Source of the DNA: CAYLNM01 sp964385045
GTDB taxonomy: Bacteria; Planctomycetota; Phycisphaerae; Phycisphaerales; SM1A02
Assembly: GCA_964385045.1 (NCBI GenBank)
Contig: CAYLNM010000004.1
Coordinates: 1 to 64,000 of the forward strand
Direction of reading: 5' to 3'
DNA length: 64,000 bases
The notes beneath the pieces are model-generated. The model searched no databases. It was given only the letters and a program-made list of their open reading frames with translations, and was not told the origin of the DNA. Shown here piece after piece: positions 35,263 to 44,400 of this stretch (positions within the stretch are counted from its first letter, which is position 1; each line of letters starts with the position of its first letter). The translations under genes were made by a program, and so were the position numbers.

Positions 35263-36357
35263 ATGCCCCTCATCGACCCCGCCGACGGACTGCACGTCAT
35301 CGCCGAGGCCGGCACCAACCACGCCGGCCGCCTCGACCTCGGCACGCACCTCGTGGACATCGCCCGCGAGGCCGGCGCCCACTCGGTGAAGTTCCAGGTC
35401 ATCCACCCCGAGGGCCTCTACCTGCCCGAGCTGCCGACGGACGGCGGATACGCGGCCAACGAGGTCTTCGCGAAGCGGGCGGCGATGATGCTGTCGGACG
35501 AGGACTGGCGGGCCCTCGCCGCCCACGCGGGCGAGCGCGGCATCCCGATGTCCGCCTCGGTCTTCGACGAGCGGGGGATCCGGCTGCTGGAGGACCTCGG
35601 GGCGCCGTACCTCAAGTTCGCCTCCTGCGACCTGAACAACTCGCGGCTGCTGCGGACCGGGGCCGAGACCGGCCTCCCGGTGATCCTCTCCACCGGCATG
35701 GCCACCCTCGGCGAGATCGAGCGGGCGGTGACCGACGTCCTGGCGACCGGCAACCGCGACGTGTGGCTGATGCACTGCGTCTCGGCGTACCCGGCGACCC
35801 TCGACCAGATGAACCTCGGCATGATCGAGACGCTCCGCCGCGCGTTCGGCCTGCCGGTCGGCCTCAGCGACCACACCGAGACCGCCCACGCGGCGACGAT
35901 GGCGGTCGCCCTCGGGGCCCGGTTCTTCGAGAAGCACTGCACCTACGACCGCTCCGCCGACGGCTTCGACCACGCCTACGCGATGGAGCCGGGCGGCCTG
36001 GCCGCCTACGTCGCCGACGTCGAGGCGGCGGTCGCCGCGATGACCGGCGGCGGCGCGAAGCTGCGGGCGGCCGAGGTCGAGCTCAAGCCGCGCGCCCGCC
36101 GCGGGGTGCACGCCGCCCGCGACCTCGCGGCGGGCGAGACGATCACCGAGGCCGACCTGGTGGTGGTGCGGCCCGAGGGGCCCTTCGCCCCCAACGACGT
36201 GCCGCTGCTCATCGGGGCGACGGTGCGCTCGCCCATCCGCCGCTACGAGGCGATCGACCCCGGCCGCATCGCGATCGCCGGCGACGGGGCGGCGACGAGG
36301 ACGACGAGCGCGACCGGCGGCAGCGCCGCCGTCGCGCCGGGGGTCGCGGCCCGGTGA
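35263..36357 (+). CDS. neuB: NeuB/SpsE-family sugar-acid synthase
   Basis: Enzyme of 364 residues condensing phosphoenolpyruvate with a hexosamine-derived sugar to give a nonulosonic acid. Family motifs in order: VIAEAGTNHAG, SVKFQ, FASCDLNNSRLL, ILSTGMATLGE, HCVSAYPA, GLSDHT, EKHCTYDR and a C-terminal SAF domain (RRGVHAARDLAAGETITEADL). Usual length. The exact sugar (sialic, legionaminic or pseudaminic type) cannot be decided. It lies 76 bp after the pyruvyl transferase gene and overlaps the next gene as GTGA. Confidence 0.9.
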   Translation: MPLIDPADGLHVIAEAGTNHAGRLDLGTHLVDIAREAGAHSVKFQVIHPEGLYLPELPTDGGYAANEVFAKRAAMMLSDEDWRALAAHAGERGIPMSASVFDERGIRLLEDLGAPYLKFASCDLNNSRLLRTGAETGLPVILSTGMATLGEIERAVTDVLATGNRDVWLMHCVSAYPATLDQMNLGMIETLRRAFGLPVGLSDHTETAHAATMAVALGARFFEKHCTYDRSADGFDHAYAMEPGGLAAYVADVEAAVAAMTGGGAKLRAAEVELKPRARRGVHAARDLAAGETITEADLVVVRPEGPFAPNDVPLLIGATVRSPIRRYEAIDPGRIAIAGDGAATRTTSATGGSAAVAPGVAAR

Positions 36358-37481
36358 GCCGGACCCGGGTCACCTTCCTGTGCCGCGGCTCGACCGAGGT
36401 CGGGCTCGGCCACGTGATGCGGACGCGGGCGGTGGCCGATGCCCTGGCCGCGGACGGACGCACCGTGGTCCGGCTCGTCGCGATCGGCGACGACGCGGCG
36501 GCCTCGCTCCTCGCCACGCGGACGTACCCCGTCCACGTCGCGCGGGACGAGGCCGAGGCGACCGCGGCCGCCGCCGCGACGCGGCCGCACGTCGTCGTCC
36601 TGGACACCACGACGCTCTCGCGGGCCGGGTTCGACCGGGTCGCGGCGGGCGCGCGCACCGCGTCGCTGTCGCCGGTCTTCGACCGACTCGAGGACGTCGA
36701 CGCCTGCTTCCATCGCGCCCGCCGTCATCCCGACGGCCGCCGCCCCGGATGGCGCCTCGGGCCCGAGTGGGCGGTGGTGCGGCCGGAGGTGGTGCCGATC
36801 CCGGACGACCGCTACGCGGCCGCGACCGACCCGACGCGGCCGCTGCCGGTGGCGGTGTGCATGGGCGGCGGCGACGCCGCGAACGACACGCGGCGGATCC
36901 TCGAGCGGCTGCGGGCGGTGGATCGGCCGCTGCTCGTCTGGGCCCTGCTCGGCAAGGGCTACCGCCACTCCATCGACGAGCTCGAGCGGACGGCGACCGC
37001 GGACCGCCGGCACGAGGTGATCCTCGCCCGGACCACGCATTCCATGTGGCACGTGCTCCGCGACTGCGCCCTCGCGGTCCTCGCCGGCGGCACCGTGACC
37101 TACGAGGCCGCCGCCGCGGGCCTCCCCTCCGTCAACCTGCTGGCCGACCCGGCGCGGGCCTGGCTCGTCGAGGACCTCGTCGACGCGGGGGCGGCGTTCC
37201 TCGCCGGGGGGCCGGAGCCCCCGGCCGCCGGTCACGATCCGCTGGTGGAGCTCGTCACCCGGCTGTCGGTCGATCGCGCCGCGCTGCGGGCGGCGCGGCA
37301 CGCGGCCCGCGGACTCGTCGACGGCGGCGGCACCGGCCGGATCGCCGAGGCCCTCCGCGCGATGGCCGCGGGCGAGGACGCGGCGACGACCGCGGCGCCG
37401 GCGGCGCATCCGCCGCGACCGCCGCACCGAGTCGATCGCGACGCTCGCCCGCCGGGGGCGTCCGGCGCCGCGGCCGCCTGA
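36354..37481 (+). CDS. pseG: PseG/SpsG-like nucleotide-sugar hydrolase
   Basis: Protein of 375 residues. The N-terminal CRGSTEVGLGHVMRTRAVADAL matches the PseG/SpsG opening, and VAVCMGGGDAANDT is the conserved nucleotide-binding strand; LAGGTVTYEAAAAGLPSVNL is the GT-B-like C-terminal signature. PseG removes UDP from the sugar that feeds the sugar-acid synthase. About 40 Ala/Pro/Arg-rich residues end the protein. The GTG overlaps the neuB stop, so synthase and hydrolase are coupled. Confidence 0.82.
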   Translation: MSRTRVTFLCRGSTEVGLGHVMRTRAVADALAADGRTVVRLVAIGDDAAASLLATRTYPVHVARDEAEATAAAAATRPHVVVLDTTTLSRAGFDRVAAGARTASLSPVFDRLEDVDACFHRARRHPDGRRPGWRLGPEWAVVRPEVVPIPDDRYAAATDPTRPLPVAVCMGGGDAANDTRRILERLRAVDRPLLVWALLGKGYRHSIDELERTATADRRHEVILARTTHSMWHVLRDCALAVLAGGTVTYEAAAAGLPSVNLLADPARAWLVEDLVDAGAAFLAGGPEPPAAGHDPLVELVTRLSVDRAALRAARHAARGLVDGGGTGRIAEALRAMAAGEDAATTAAPAAHPPRPPHRVDRDARPPGASGAAAA

Positions 37482-37572
37482 GGCCGCCCGCGCCCCGCCC
37501 GTCCGCCCCTCCCCCGCGGGGCGGGCCCCGGATCCGCGCTCCGCGACCCGTTCCGCCTCCCCGGAGTCCGTC

Positions 37573-38685
37573 ATGCTCGTTCCCGCCGCCGCCCCCGATC
37601 TCGACCCCCGCCGGCTCCACGAGCCCGACGACCTCGAGCGCGGCCTCGCGCCCCGGTCCGCCGGCCTCGACGAGGCCCGGCACCGAGCCGCGGTGGAGCG
37701 GGCCGGCGAGCTCTACCGCCGCTGCGTCCGCGAGCGTCCGGGCGTCCCGGCCATCTTCCGCCCCGGCGGGGAGTGGGAGGCGTACCACGCCGAGCGGCGG
37801 GACCTCTACGAGCTCATCCTCGCGGGCGAGGACGAGGCGGCGGGCGAGCGGCTGCGGAGCTTCTGGCGCAACGAGCTCGGCGCGCTCGTCAAGGAGTACG
37901 CGAGCTACGAGCAGCTCCGGCGCCGCGAGCAGCCGCGCACCGACCGCTTCCGGTGGATGGTGCCGCGGAACTACCTCGTGTGGCGGGAGATCGTCCGGGC
38001 GGATCCGGCCGAGCTGGCGGTGCCCGACGTCGGCGAGCCGTGGGGCCTGATGCTCGACGACGTGCTCGTGACGCCGAAGGCCACGCGCTTCCACGCCCTC
38101 GCCCGGCAGGTCGCCGAGATCGTGCGCGACGTCCGCCCGACGCCGACGGTGGTCGAGATCGGGGCCGGGTTCGGCGGCATGGCGACCTACCTGCTGCGCG
38201 ACGCGCCGGCGGTGCGATGGATCGACCTCGACCTGCCGGAGACGCTCGTGATCGCGGCCTACTGGCTGATCGCGGCCCTGCCCGAGGTCGACGTCGTGCT
38301 GCACGGCGAGCGTCCGGCGGCGGAGCTGCTCGACGCCGACGGGCCCGCGGGGGCGGTGCTGCTGCCCAATCACCTCGTGGCCGAGCTGCCGGCGGCCTCG
38401 GCCGACCTCGCGGTGAACACCTTCAGCTTCTCCGAGATGCCGCGGCCGACCCTCGACCGCACGCTCGCGGAGGTGACCCGCATCACGCGGGGATGGCTGC
38501 TCCACCAGAACATGGACCGGGCCGGCGTGGTCAACCGCGGGCACGCGCGGATCCCGGCGTCCGACTTCCCCCTCCACCCGGACGAGTGGCGCCGCCTGCA
38601 CGTCGGCTTCGACCTCTTCCACGGGCAGGACGGGGACTACCGGGAGTTCCTCCTCCAGCGGCGGCGACCGGGCCCGGCGACGTGA
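37573..38685 (+). CDS. Putative sugar O-methyltransferase
   Basis: SAM-dependent methyltransferase of 370 residues. PTVVEIGAGFGGMATYLL (about residue 195) is the SAM-binding loop, with IDLDLPETL as the acidic strand end. The surrounding segments (VPRNYLVWREIVRADPAELAVPDVGEPWGL; NTFSFSEMPRPTLDRTLAEVTR) are those of the large putative sugar O-methyltransferase family found in surface polysaccharide islands. Its ATG follows CCGGAGTCCGTC. Stop and next GTG overlap as GTGA. It presumably caps or decorates the sugar made by the preceding genes. Confidence 0.8.
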   Translation: MLVPAAAPDLDPRRLHEPDDLERGLAPRSAGLDEARHRAAVERAGELYRRCVRERPGVPAIFRPGGEWEAYHAERRDLYELILAGEDEAAGERLRSFWRNELGALVKEYASYEQLRRREQPRTDRFRWMVPRNYLVWREIVRADPAELAVPDVGEPWGLMLDDVLVTPKATRFHALARQVAEIVRDVRPTPTVVEIGAGFGGMATYLLRDAPAVRWIDLDLPETLVIAAYWLIAALPEVDVVLHGERPAAELLDADGPAGAVLLPNHLVAELPAASADLAVNTFSFSEMPRPTLDRTLAEVTRITRGWLLHQNMDRAGVVNRGHARIPASDFPLHPDEWRRLHVGFDLFHGQDGDYREFLLQRRRPGPAT

Positions 38686-40592
38686 GGCGGGGGGGGACGC
38701 TCACCCTCGTCCTCGACCGCGCGGAGCTCGGGCCGGAGCCCGTGCACGCCGCGGCCGTCCTCGGCGACGGACCGTGCCTGGTGCTGGACGCGATGGCCTG
38801 GCACGTCCTGGACCGAACGCCCGCGATCGGGGCGACGCTGCACGTCCCGGAGCGCGTGATCCGTCGCCCCGAGGCGATCGCCGGCTGGTCGGACGCGCTG
38901 CTCGAGGCGTGGTGGGCACACGCGCGACTCGACCACGACGGCTGGGACCTGATGCGCTTCGTCGGGGTGCGGCACGTGCGCTGGGCCCGCCGCCTCGCGT
39001 CGGTCGCGGTGCCGCTGCTCGAGGCGATCGACCGCTGGCGTCCGGCCCGTCTGCGGCTGCTGCAGCCTCCCGGCGGCGACGCGCTGGACGGCGGCGAGGG
39101 CCCCGGCGGCGGCGGCGCGCTGGCGGGACTCGCCGCGGACCTCGCCCGCGGGCGGGGCCTCGACGTCGCGCACGAGCCCGCGGGGCCGGCGGAGGCCGGG
39201 CCGCCACCGGACGACGGCCGCGGCGAGCCGTCGCGGCCGCCGGCCGCGAACGACGCGTGGGCCCCGGGCCACGTCCTGCTGGTGGGCGACGGCCCCGAGC
39301 GGGCGCGACACCGCGGGCTCGTGAGGCGACTGCGGGACGAGGGCGACCGCGCGGTGCTCGAGGTCCGGCGGACCGCGGCGGCCGCGTCGACGCCGGCGGC
39401 CGCGGACGGGGTCGCGAGCGTCGTCGACTACGCGGGCCCGCGACCGCGGGTCGAGCCGGCCGGGGCCGAGGCGGCCCGCGCGCGCCTGCTCGACGCGGTC
39501 GCCCGGCTCCCCGCGGGCCATCCGGGCCGCGTCCTCGCGGGGCCCGGACTCCGCCCGCACGTCGCGCGACTCTTCGGCTCCTACGCGGCGGCCCTCGCGG
39601 GCAACCTCACGCGGTGGCGGGCGGCGATCATCGCCCGGCGGCCGGGGGCCGTGGTGGCGGGCCATCCCGAGATCCCGCTGGAGGTGGCGGCCCGGCTCGG
39701 CGTTCCCGCGGTCCTGCTTCCGCACGGCACGATCATGCCCGACGAGGTGGCGTACCACCGGTGTCTCCCCCCGGCGGTGCGGATCGGGGCGACCGGCCCG
39801 CGGCAGCGCGACGTCCTGCGGGCGGCGGGGATCGCGGCGTCCCGGATCCGCGTCACCGGCGTGCCCGGGGCCGAGCCGCTCGACCCGCGGCCGCCGGCCG
39901 CGCCGGCGGCCCGGAGCGCTGCTCCCGGCGCGGCCGCCGGCGCGGCCCCGAGCCTGCGCATCCTGGTCCCGACCGCGGAGACCTGGCGCCCGGCCGCCAA
40001 GGGGGGGGGGACCGCTCCGAGCTTCCTCGGCGAGCGGCGGGCCCTCGGACGTCTCGCGGACGCGGCGGCCGAGCACGGGTGGACGCTCCGGGTCCGGCGG
40101 CACCCGCGGTTCGATCGCGACCCGGCCTTCTACGAGGCCGCCTCCGCACGGGCGTCGGTGGCGTTCGACGAGTCGCCGTCGCTGGCCGCGGCGGTGCACG
40201 CCGCGGACGTCGTGGTGGTCCTGGGGGCGCCCTCGTCGGCGATCCTCGAGTCCATCGCGATCGGTCGGCCGGTGCTGCTGCTGGCCGGGCCGCGGCGGAC
40301 GGGGGCCTGGCGCCGCCTGGGCCTCGACCGGCTGCCGCACGCGGCCGACGTGACCGGGCTGCTCGACCGGCTGCGGGAGCTGGCCGCGGATCCGGCGGCA
40401 CGGGCCGCGGCGATGTCGACGTGCCGCCGCGTCCTGCCGTCGCTCCTGGCCCCGGACGCCGAGGCCGCGGCCGCACGGCTCGTCCTGGACGCCGCGGCCG
40501 CCGACACCGAGCCGGGGAACGACCAGCGCCGGGAATCCGTCCCTGGTCGGTCGGGCTCGGGCCACGACGTGCCCCCCGCCCGCGCGGCCTGA
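38682..40592 (+). CDS. GT-B-like glycosyltransferase of the sugar island
   Basis: Protein of 636 residues. I see no exact family. The second half (about residues 300-600) has a GT-B look: PGAVVAGHPEIPLEVAARLGVPAVLLPHG, GIAASRIRVTGVPG and the C-terminal VVVVLGAPSSAILESIAIGRPVLLLAG, resembling CDP-glycerol- and capsule-type transferases that bind the nucleotide at the C-lobe. The first 200 residues are a less conserved domain followed by a Pro/Gly linker. The gene carries a G8 run right after its GTG start (38689-38696) and a G10 run at 40001-40010 within a KGGGT loop. The GTG overlaps the methyltransferase stop. Confidence 0.65.
   Translation: MRRGGTLTLVLDRAELGPEPVHAAAVLGDGPCLVLDAMAWHVLDRTPAIGATLHVPERVIRRPEAIAGWSDALLEAWWAHARLDHDGWDLMRFVGVRHVRWARRLASVAVPLLEAIDRWRPARLRLLQPPGGDALDGGEGPGGGGALAGLAADLARGRGLDVAHEPAGPAEAGPPPDDGRGEPSRPPAANDAWAPGHVLLVGDGPERARHRGLVRRLRDEGDRAVLEVRRTAAAASTPAAADGVASVVDYAGPRPRVEPAGAEAARARLLDAVARLPAGHPGRVLAGPGLRPHVARLFGSYAAALAGNLTRWRAAIIARRPGAVVAGHPEIPLEVAARLGVPAVLLPHGTIMPDEVAYHRCLPPAVRIGATGPRQRDVLRAAGIAASRIRVTGVPGAEPLDPRPPAAPAARSAAPGAAAGAAPSLRILVPTAETWRPAAKGGGTAPSFLGERRALGRLADAAAEHGWTLRVRRHPRFDRDPAFYEAASARASVAFDESPSLAAAVHAADVVVVLGAPSSAILESIAIGRPVLLLAGPRRTGAWRRLGLDRLPHAADVTGLLDRLRELAADPAARAAAMSTCRRVLPSLLAPDAEAAAARLVLDAAAADTEPGNDQRRESVPGRSGSGHDVPPARAA
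38689..38696 (+). repeat. G8 tract at codons 3-6 of the glycosyltransferase
   Basis: Eight G follow GTGAGGC at the very start of the gene. A slip here would change the entire downstream frame. Confidence 0.9.
40001..40010 (+). repeat. G10 homopolymer inside the glycosyltransferase
   Basis: Ten consecutive G encode the GGG of KGGGT. It is the longest homopolymer I noticed in the window and a candidate slippage site. Confidence 0.95.
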
Positions 40593-40638
40593 CGCACCGG
40601 CGCACCGACCGTCTCCGACGCCGCCGGCGGGGGGGCCG

Positions 40639-40644
40639 TAGGCT
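40639..40644 (+). promoter_or_regulatory. Possible -10 hexamer for the TIGR02206 gene
   Basis: TAGGCT in the context CCGTAGGCTCC, 66 nt before GTG 40711 and just after the sugar island. Confidence 0.35.
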
Positions 40645-40710
40645 CCCCGCGTCGCGACGACGCCGGGCGGCGTGCCCGGCCGCGGCGATCCCGACGCGGC
40701 GGAGCACGGC

Positions 40711-41472
40711 GTGCGGACAGCCAGCCCGGACGGACCGAGCGGGGCCTCGCCCGGGGCGGAGGCCTCGATCGACTGGACCGCGTTCGACGCCTTCACGTGG
40801 ACGCACCTCCTGGTGGTCGTGGTGGCGGCGGCGCTCACGGCCGAACTGCTGTGGGCCGGTCGCCGCCTCCGCCGGGAGAACCCGGTGGGCGAGCGGCGCC
40901 TCCGCATCGCCCTCGCGGGCTCGATCGTCGGGGCGCAGGTGGCGGCCGGGATCCACTGGCTCCGGCCCTCGCGCTTCGATCCGACGGTCAGCCTGCCGCT
41001 GCACGTGTGCGACCTCGCCCCGTGGATCGCGGTGGTCGCGCTGGGCTCGCGGTTCGGGCGCGGCGAGTCCCTGCGCGCGCTCACCTACTTCCTCGGGCTC
41101 GGCCTGTCCTCGTGGGGCTTCGCGTGGCCGGTGCTCACCCAGGGCCCGGCGACGTTCGTCTTCTGGCTGTTCTGGATCGTGCACTGGCAGATCGTGGCCG
41201 TCGCCCTGTACCTGCCGGTGGTGGGCGACTGGCGGCCGGGCTGGCGCGACGTGCGGACGGCGGCGATCGCGGTGATCGCCTACGCCGTCCTGATCACCCC
41301 GGTGAACCTCGCCCTCGACGCCAACTACGGCTACGTCGGCGCCGTGTCGGGGCCGGCCGACCTCCTCGGGCCGTGGCCGTGGCGGGTGCCGGTGCTCGTG
41401 ACGGGCGAGATCCTGATCTTCGTGCTGCTCGTCCTGCCGTGGCGGATCGGGGCGCGGAGGCGGGCGGCGTGA
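40711..41472 (+). CDS. TIGR02206-family membrane protein
   Basis: Integral membrane protein of 253 residues with about seven helices. HVCDLAPWIAVVALG and LDANYGYVGAVSGPADLLGPWPW match the TIGR02206 (YwaF-like) family of unknown function. GTG 40711 is preferred because CGGAG lies 7 nt upstream; GTG 40672 is an in-frame alternative adding 13 residues. It ends 9 bp from the stop of the convergent PVC cytochrome gene, so there is no room for a separate terminator. Confidence 0.8.
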   Translation: MRTASPDGPSGASPGAEASIDWTAFDAFTWTHLLVVVVAAALTAELLWAGRRLRRENPVGERRLRIALAGSIVGAQVAAGIHWLRPSRFDPTVSLPLHVCDLAPWIAVVALGSRFGRGESLRALTYFLGLGLSSWGFAWPVLTQGPATFVFWLFWIVHWQIVAVALYLPVVGDWRPGWRDVRTAAIAVIAYAVLITPVNLALDANYGYVGAVSGPADLLGPWPWRVPVLVTGEILIFVLLVLPWRIGARRRAA

Positions 41473-41481
41473 GCAGCGCGG

Positions 41482-44400
41482 TCAGGCCGCCCCGCGCCCC
41501 AGCCGGATCGCGGCGACGCTGATCGCGATCGCGAGGCCGAGGGCGAGGACGTGGGCCCCCGTCCCGACGACGAACTGCCGTGCCCGGCCCTCCCCGGCCG
41601 GGGGCGGCAGCGAGCGCGCGTCGTCGAGACTCGCGAGGTACGCGATCACGTCGCGAGTCTCGGCCGGGGTCAGGACCTCGGTCGTCTCCGGCATCGCGGC
41701 CACGTCGCCCCACCCCGGCACGAGGGTGCGTCCCGGCTCGACCACCGCCTCGACGAGCTCGGCGATCGTGCGGCGGGTGGCGATCGCGGTCAGGGCCGGC
41801 CCGGCCATCCCGGCGCCGGATCCCCGCACCGCGTGGCAGCGGAGGCACTGCGCCGCCTCGTGGCGGCGGAAGATCCGCTCGCCGCGGAGCGGGTCGCCGC
41901 CGGCGGCCAGCAGCTCGTCGCCCCAGCCCGGCGGCCGGCGTCCCGTCCAGCGGGCGTCGAGCGCGTCCGCCCGGACCCGGAGCGGGTGCCCCTCGGGCAT
42001 GGCGGCCGCGGCCCGGTGCAGCTCGAGGCGGATCGGGGCGAGCGGGTCGCCGGCCGGCTCCCCGTTCGCGGCGCCGTCGATCGGCACGTCGAGCAGGGTC
42101 TGCAGCTGCGCGCCGGCCATCGGGGCGGCCGGGCCGTCGACCGCGGCGGCGAGGCGGCCGAGGTGCTCGGCCGCGTGCTGCCGCTCGCGCACCGTCCCGT
42201 CCTCGATCGCCGCCGCCGCGACCTCGAGCAGTCGGACGGGATCCCGGTCGCCCGCGGCGAGGACGTCCATCGCGGCCATCCGCAGGACGTCCGCCGCCTC
42301 GGCCCGCACCGCGAGGGCGGCGGTGACGAGCCGGCCGGCGGCCTCGGGGAACCGCCGCGCCGCCTCCTCCAGCAGCACCGCCCGGAACCGCGGATCGCGG
42401 CGCTCGTCGGCCAGCACCGTCGCGACCTCGGCCGCGCTCATGGTCAGCAGCAGCCGCGCGCGGAGACGGTCGACGCGGAAGCGGAGCTCCGCGTCGCCCG
42501 CGCTGCTCGCGCGCAGGGCGGGCTCGTGCCGGGCGAGGGCGGCCTCGACGGGACCGGTGGAGCGGGCGGACCGCGGGATCCAGTGCCCCCACACCCGCTC
42601 GCGGCGGTCCCCGCCGGCCCACGCCTCCACCCGCTCGAGGGCGAGGATGCGCCACGACGGCGGCACCGAGGCCGCGGCCGCGAACGCCACGAGCCGGTCG
42701 GCCGCGTCCGGGTCGACGTCGCCGAGGCGGAGGTTCGCCTCGATCGCGCGGCGGACGATCGGCTCGATCACGTGGCCGCGGCGGGCGGGCAGCGACGCGA
42801 GCGACCGGGCGAGGGCCCGGAACGCCGAGGGGGCCTCGGGCCCGGTCGCGTCGACCGGCGGGGGGCCGGAGGCGTCGGCGGCGAGCGGCGTGAACGGCTC
42901 CGGGGCGCCGAGGTTGAGGTCGTAGATCGCCCGCGCGGCGGCGGCCGACACCCGCGGCGAGGCGTCGTCGAGGGCGCGGATCAGCAGGGGGGCGAGCGCG
43001 CGGCGGGCCTCGGCCCGCGGCCCGCGGGTCGGCACGTCCTCGCCCACCCGGACGATGGCCTGCCGGCGGGCCGCGAGGACGACCGCGAGCCGGGCCGCGA
43101 CGCCCGCGTCCTCGGCGTCGTAGCGGTCGGCGAGCGCCTCCGGGTCCGCGAGCCGGGCCAGCGCGACCACCAGCTCGTGGCGGATCACGGGGTCGCGGTC
43201 GCTCTCGCCCGCGGCGACGGCGAGCAGGGCGGCGGGTGCGGCCTCGGCTCCGCCCGGGAAGCCCGCGGCGCCGGTGCGGCCGACGGCCCGGATCGCGAAG
43301 CCCCGCACCGGGGCCGCGGGATCCGCCAGCAGGGCGGCGTAGCCGTCGGGCGCCGGCACCGCGAGGTCGGCGAGGGTGCGGACGACCTGGGCGCGGACGA
43401 TCGGATCGGCGTGGTGGCGGCGGTCGAGCAGGGCCCGCGCGGCGGCGGGATCCCGGCGGGCCACCTGGCCGAGGGCCCACGTCGCGTGCAGGGCCCCGAG
43501 GTCGGCGGACGGCGCGTCGGCGTCCGCCCCCTCGCCCGGGCCCGCGTCGCCCGTGGTGCGGCCGGCGGCGTCGAGCCGCGCGACGAGCCGCTCGCGCACG
43601 CCTTGCGAGGCGTCCGTCCGCTCGCCCGGCGCGGCCGCGGTCGGCCGCCAGCCCCCGCGCCGCGCCAGCTCCATCTGCGCCGCGTGCCGCACGCGGCGGT
43701 CGGCGTGGTCGAGGGCCGCGACGAGCGCGTCCTCCTCGTGCCCCTCGGGACCCTCCTCGAGCCATCGCCGCACCGCGGCGAGCTCGGCGGCGGCCTCGGG
43801 GTCGCCGTGCACGTCCTCGTTCGTGACGACGAGCACGCGGCCGTTGGGATTCGGCGACCACCCGCCGCCCCAGTCGGTCATGTAGAGCCGCCCGTCGGGC
43901 CCCCACGCGATGTCGGTCACCGTGGCCCCGCGGTAGTAGTCGCCGCGGTCCTCGAGCTCCATCCACGCCCCGGACGGCCGCATCGCGAAGGAGTGCACCG
44001 TCGCTCCGGAGCCGTAGAAGTCCACGAGCATCAGCGTGCCCGCGTGGCGGCCGGACTCGCCGGTGCCGGGCTGCAGCGCGAAGCCGGCCGGCCCGGCCCC
44101 CACGTGGGCGATGGGGGGCAGGACCCACGCCGGCCGCGCCGGATCGACGAGGTCGTCCGGCGACTCGACGAGGTGCCACATTCCCTCGCGGTTCCAGGGC
44201 CCGCGCGAGGGCAGCGACTGGACGTCCTGCCGCCAGCCCGAGTCGGCCCCCTCGAGGACCAGCGTCACGCGGGCGCGGTCGCCCGAGTCGCAGTTGTTGT
44301 CGCCGGTGAACGGCCGGCCGAGGGCGTCGAAGGCGAGCTCCTGCGGATTGCGCAGGCCCTCGTGCACGAGCTCCAGCCCGCTGCCGTCGGGCCAGCAGCG

